Shown here: positions 4,917 to 5,587 of the stretch, in pieces | Layout of the letters: every line of letters starts with the position of its first letter | Numbering within the stretch: position 1 is the stretch's first letter | NCBI GenBank assembly: GCA_900547725.1 | Contig: URHR01000106.1 | Span: forward strand, 1 to 5,587 | Length of the DNA: 5,587 nt | Reading direction: 5' to 3' | DNA from: an uncultured Eubacteriales bacterium | GTDB taxonomy: Bacteria > Bacillota > Clostridia > Oscillospirales > CAG-272 | Position numbers and translations under genes: made by a program | Notes under the pieces: model-generated | The model's input: only the letters and a program-made list of their open reading frames with translations | The model's database searches: none | What the model was told of the DNA's origin: nothing

Positions 4917-5528
4917 ATGGAGCGGGGACGTTTCATTGTATTTGAAGGGATTGACGGCGCGGGCAAAACCACGCACATTCCGCTGTTGGCGGAGTATCTG
5001 CGTGGGCAGGGCAGACGCGTTGCGGTGACTGCTGAGCCGACCGACGGAGAGACGGGAAAAATGCTTCGCCGTGCGCTGTCCGGTGCGATTCCGAGCACGC
5101 CGTGCGAGTTGGCGGCGCTGTTCGTATTGGATCGAATCCGGCACAACGTTGCGCCCGGGGGAATCGAGGCGCTTCTGGCGGCGGGGAAGGATGTGATCTG
5201 CGACCGCTACTACTATTCAACGCTTGCCTACCAGGGGAGCGAGACGGATCTGAAGTGGTTAGCGGAAATGAATCTTTCCTGCCCTGCGATCCGCCATCCC
5301 GATCTTTGCATTTTCTTGGATCTGACGCCCGAGGAGAGTCTTGCGCGGATTGCCGAGCGCGGCGAGGAACGGGAGATTTACGAGACGCGCGAAAAGCTTG
5401 CCGCGGTTCGGTCAAAGTTCTATCAGGTTTTTGATCTCCTTCAAAATCGCGACCGCATTGCGATCGTCAGCGCTTCCGGTTCGATTCCCGAAACGCAGGC
5501 GCTGATCAGGAAAGCTATTGATGGGTAG
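4917..5528 (+). CDS. tmk: Thymidylate kinase (dTMP kinase)
   Basis: Thymidylate kinase phosphorylates dTMP to dTDP with ATP, an essential step common to the de novo and salvage routes to dTTP. The 203-residue protein is of usual length. It opens with the P-loop FEGIDGAGKTT (9-19; Lys17, Thr18). Next come EPTDG (40-44), LDRIRHN (71-77) for nucleotide binding, and the DRY motif with its tyrosine-rich extension, DRYYYSTLAYQG (96-107). The strand PDLCIFLDL (128-136) and the LID region ARIAERGEEREIYE (143-156), with Arg144, Arg148 and Arg152, follow. The LID arginines, with no arginine in the P-loop, resemble the E. coli-type arrangement. The start ATG has an optimal GGAGG six bases upstream. The gene ends the ymdB-cysE run, one base after cysE. 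Its TAG stop lies inside the left arm of an outer inverted repeat. Confidence 0.95.
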   Translation: MERGRFIVFEGIDGAGKTTHIPLLAEYLRGQGRRVAVTAEPTDGETGKMLRRALSGAIPSTPCELAALFVLDRIRHNVAPGGIEALLAAGKDVICDRYYYSTLAYQGSETDLKWLAEMNLSCPAIRHPDLCIFLDLTPEESLARIAERGEEREIYETREKLAAVRSKFYQVFDLLQNRDRIAIVSASGSIPETQALIRKAIDG

Positions 5529-5586
5529 GGGAAAGGAAAGACCTTGGAGGCGCAGGGAGACCCCTTTCGGAGGGGTCTCCCTACCC
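5523..5586. repeat. Outer inverted repeat around the tmk 3' hairpin, possibly a dispersed element
   Basis: GGGTAGGG (5523-5530) is the exact reverse complement of CCCTACCC (5579-5586). The left arm contains the tmk stop codon; the right arm overlaps the end of the inner hairpin. Between them lies a purine-rich stretch with a small AAGG/CCTT hairpin (5533-5536, 5542-5545). Terminal inverted arms around an internal structure resemble small non-coding repeat elements. The copy may continue past the window edge, and dispersal cannot be judged from one copy. Confidence 0.4.
5554..5582 (+). terminator. Strong 3' hairpin after tmk, possible operon terminator
   Basis: AGGGAGACCCC (5554-5564) and GGGGTCTCCCT (5572-5582) are perfect complements, extended by a T-A pair at 5565/5571 around a TTCGG loop, so the stem is about 12 pairs. 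It begins 25 bases after the tmk stop. No T-run follows in the five remaining bases (ACCCT), so classic intrinsic termination is not shown. It may instead be a processing or stabilising structure, or part of a repeat. Confidence 0.5.
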
Positions 5587-5587
5587 T

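Noticed and set aside
1..5587. tRNA, rRNA, CRISPR array, insertion sequence, prophage or defence genes
   Set aside because: Reading both strands showed no tRNA-like cloverleaf, no regularly spaced direct repeats, no transposase or integrase motifs and no nuclease or helicase genes. The genes present are housekeeping or metabolic.

Overview
The window reads as an ordinary chromosomal segment of a Gram-positive bacterium, most likely a G+C-rich member of the Clostridia. The evidence is the YmdB-type phosphodiesterase, the short Bacillus/Clostridia-style serine acetyltransferase, the small DUF378-like membrane protein and the purine-rich Shine-Dalgarno sites. Coding DNA is G+C-rich, with a strong preference for G or C at third codon positions. 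The intergenic DNA is A+T-rich and carries recognisable vegetative sigma-factor promoters. The taxonomic placement is inference from family resemblance, not a database result.

Layout. Positions 1-1731, minus strand: lepA (elongation factor 4), cut by the left window edge with about 20-25 C-terminal residues missing. Positions 1732-1963: a divergent control region with a minus-strand lepA promoter, a ladder of roughly helix-phased A-tracts, and a good plus-strand promoter with a perfect palindrome in its spacer. Positions 1964-3010, plus: a Gfo/Idh/MocA-family NAD(P)-dependent oxidoreductase of unknown substrate. Positions 3030-3055: a strong bidirectional hairpin between convergent genes. Positions 3063-3278, minus: a 71-residue two-helix membrane protein of the DUF378 type. 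Positions 3279-3446: a second divergent promoter region. Positions 3447-5528, plus: a tight three-gene run of a YmdB-type 2',3'-cyclic nucleotide phosphodiesterase, serine O-acetyltransferase (cysE) and thymidylate kinase (tmk). Positions 5523-5587: a large hairpin inside an outer inverted repeat that runs to the window edge. No gene-free stretch exceeds about 235 bases.

How the genes work together. The three plus-strand genes on the right look like one transcription unit: the gaps are 17 and 1 bases, only one recognisable promoter precedes them, and the tmk ribosome binding site lies inside the end of cysE. Their functions (cyclic nucleotide hydrolysis, first step of cysteine synthesis, dTTP precursor synthesis) form no obvious pathway. 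The oxidoreductase and the DUF378 gene each appear to be transcribed alone, and lepA has its own promoter.

I found no mobile element, CRISPR array, RNA gene, toxin-antitoxin pair, defence system or clearly new biological system. The points that merit a second look are regulatory or structural: the phased A-tracts, the palindromes over two promoters, the conflict between the lepA promoter and its upstream ATG, and the repeat-like structure at the right edge.
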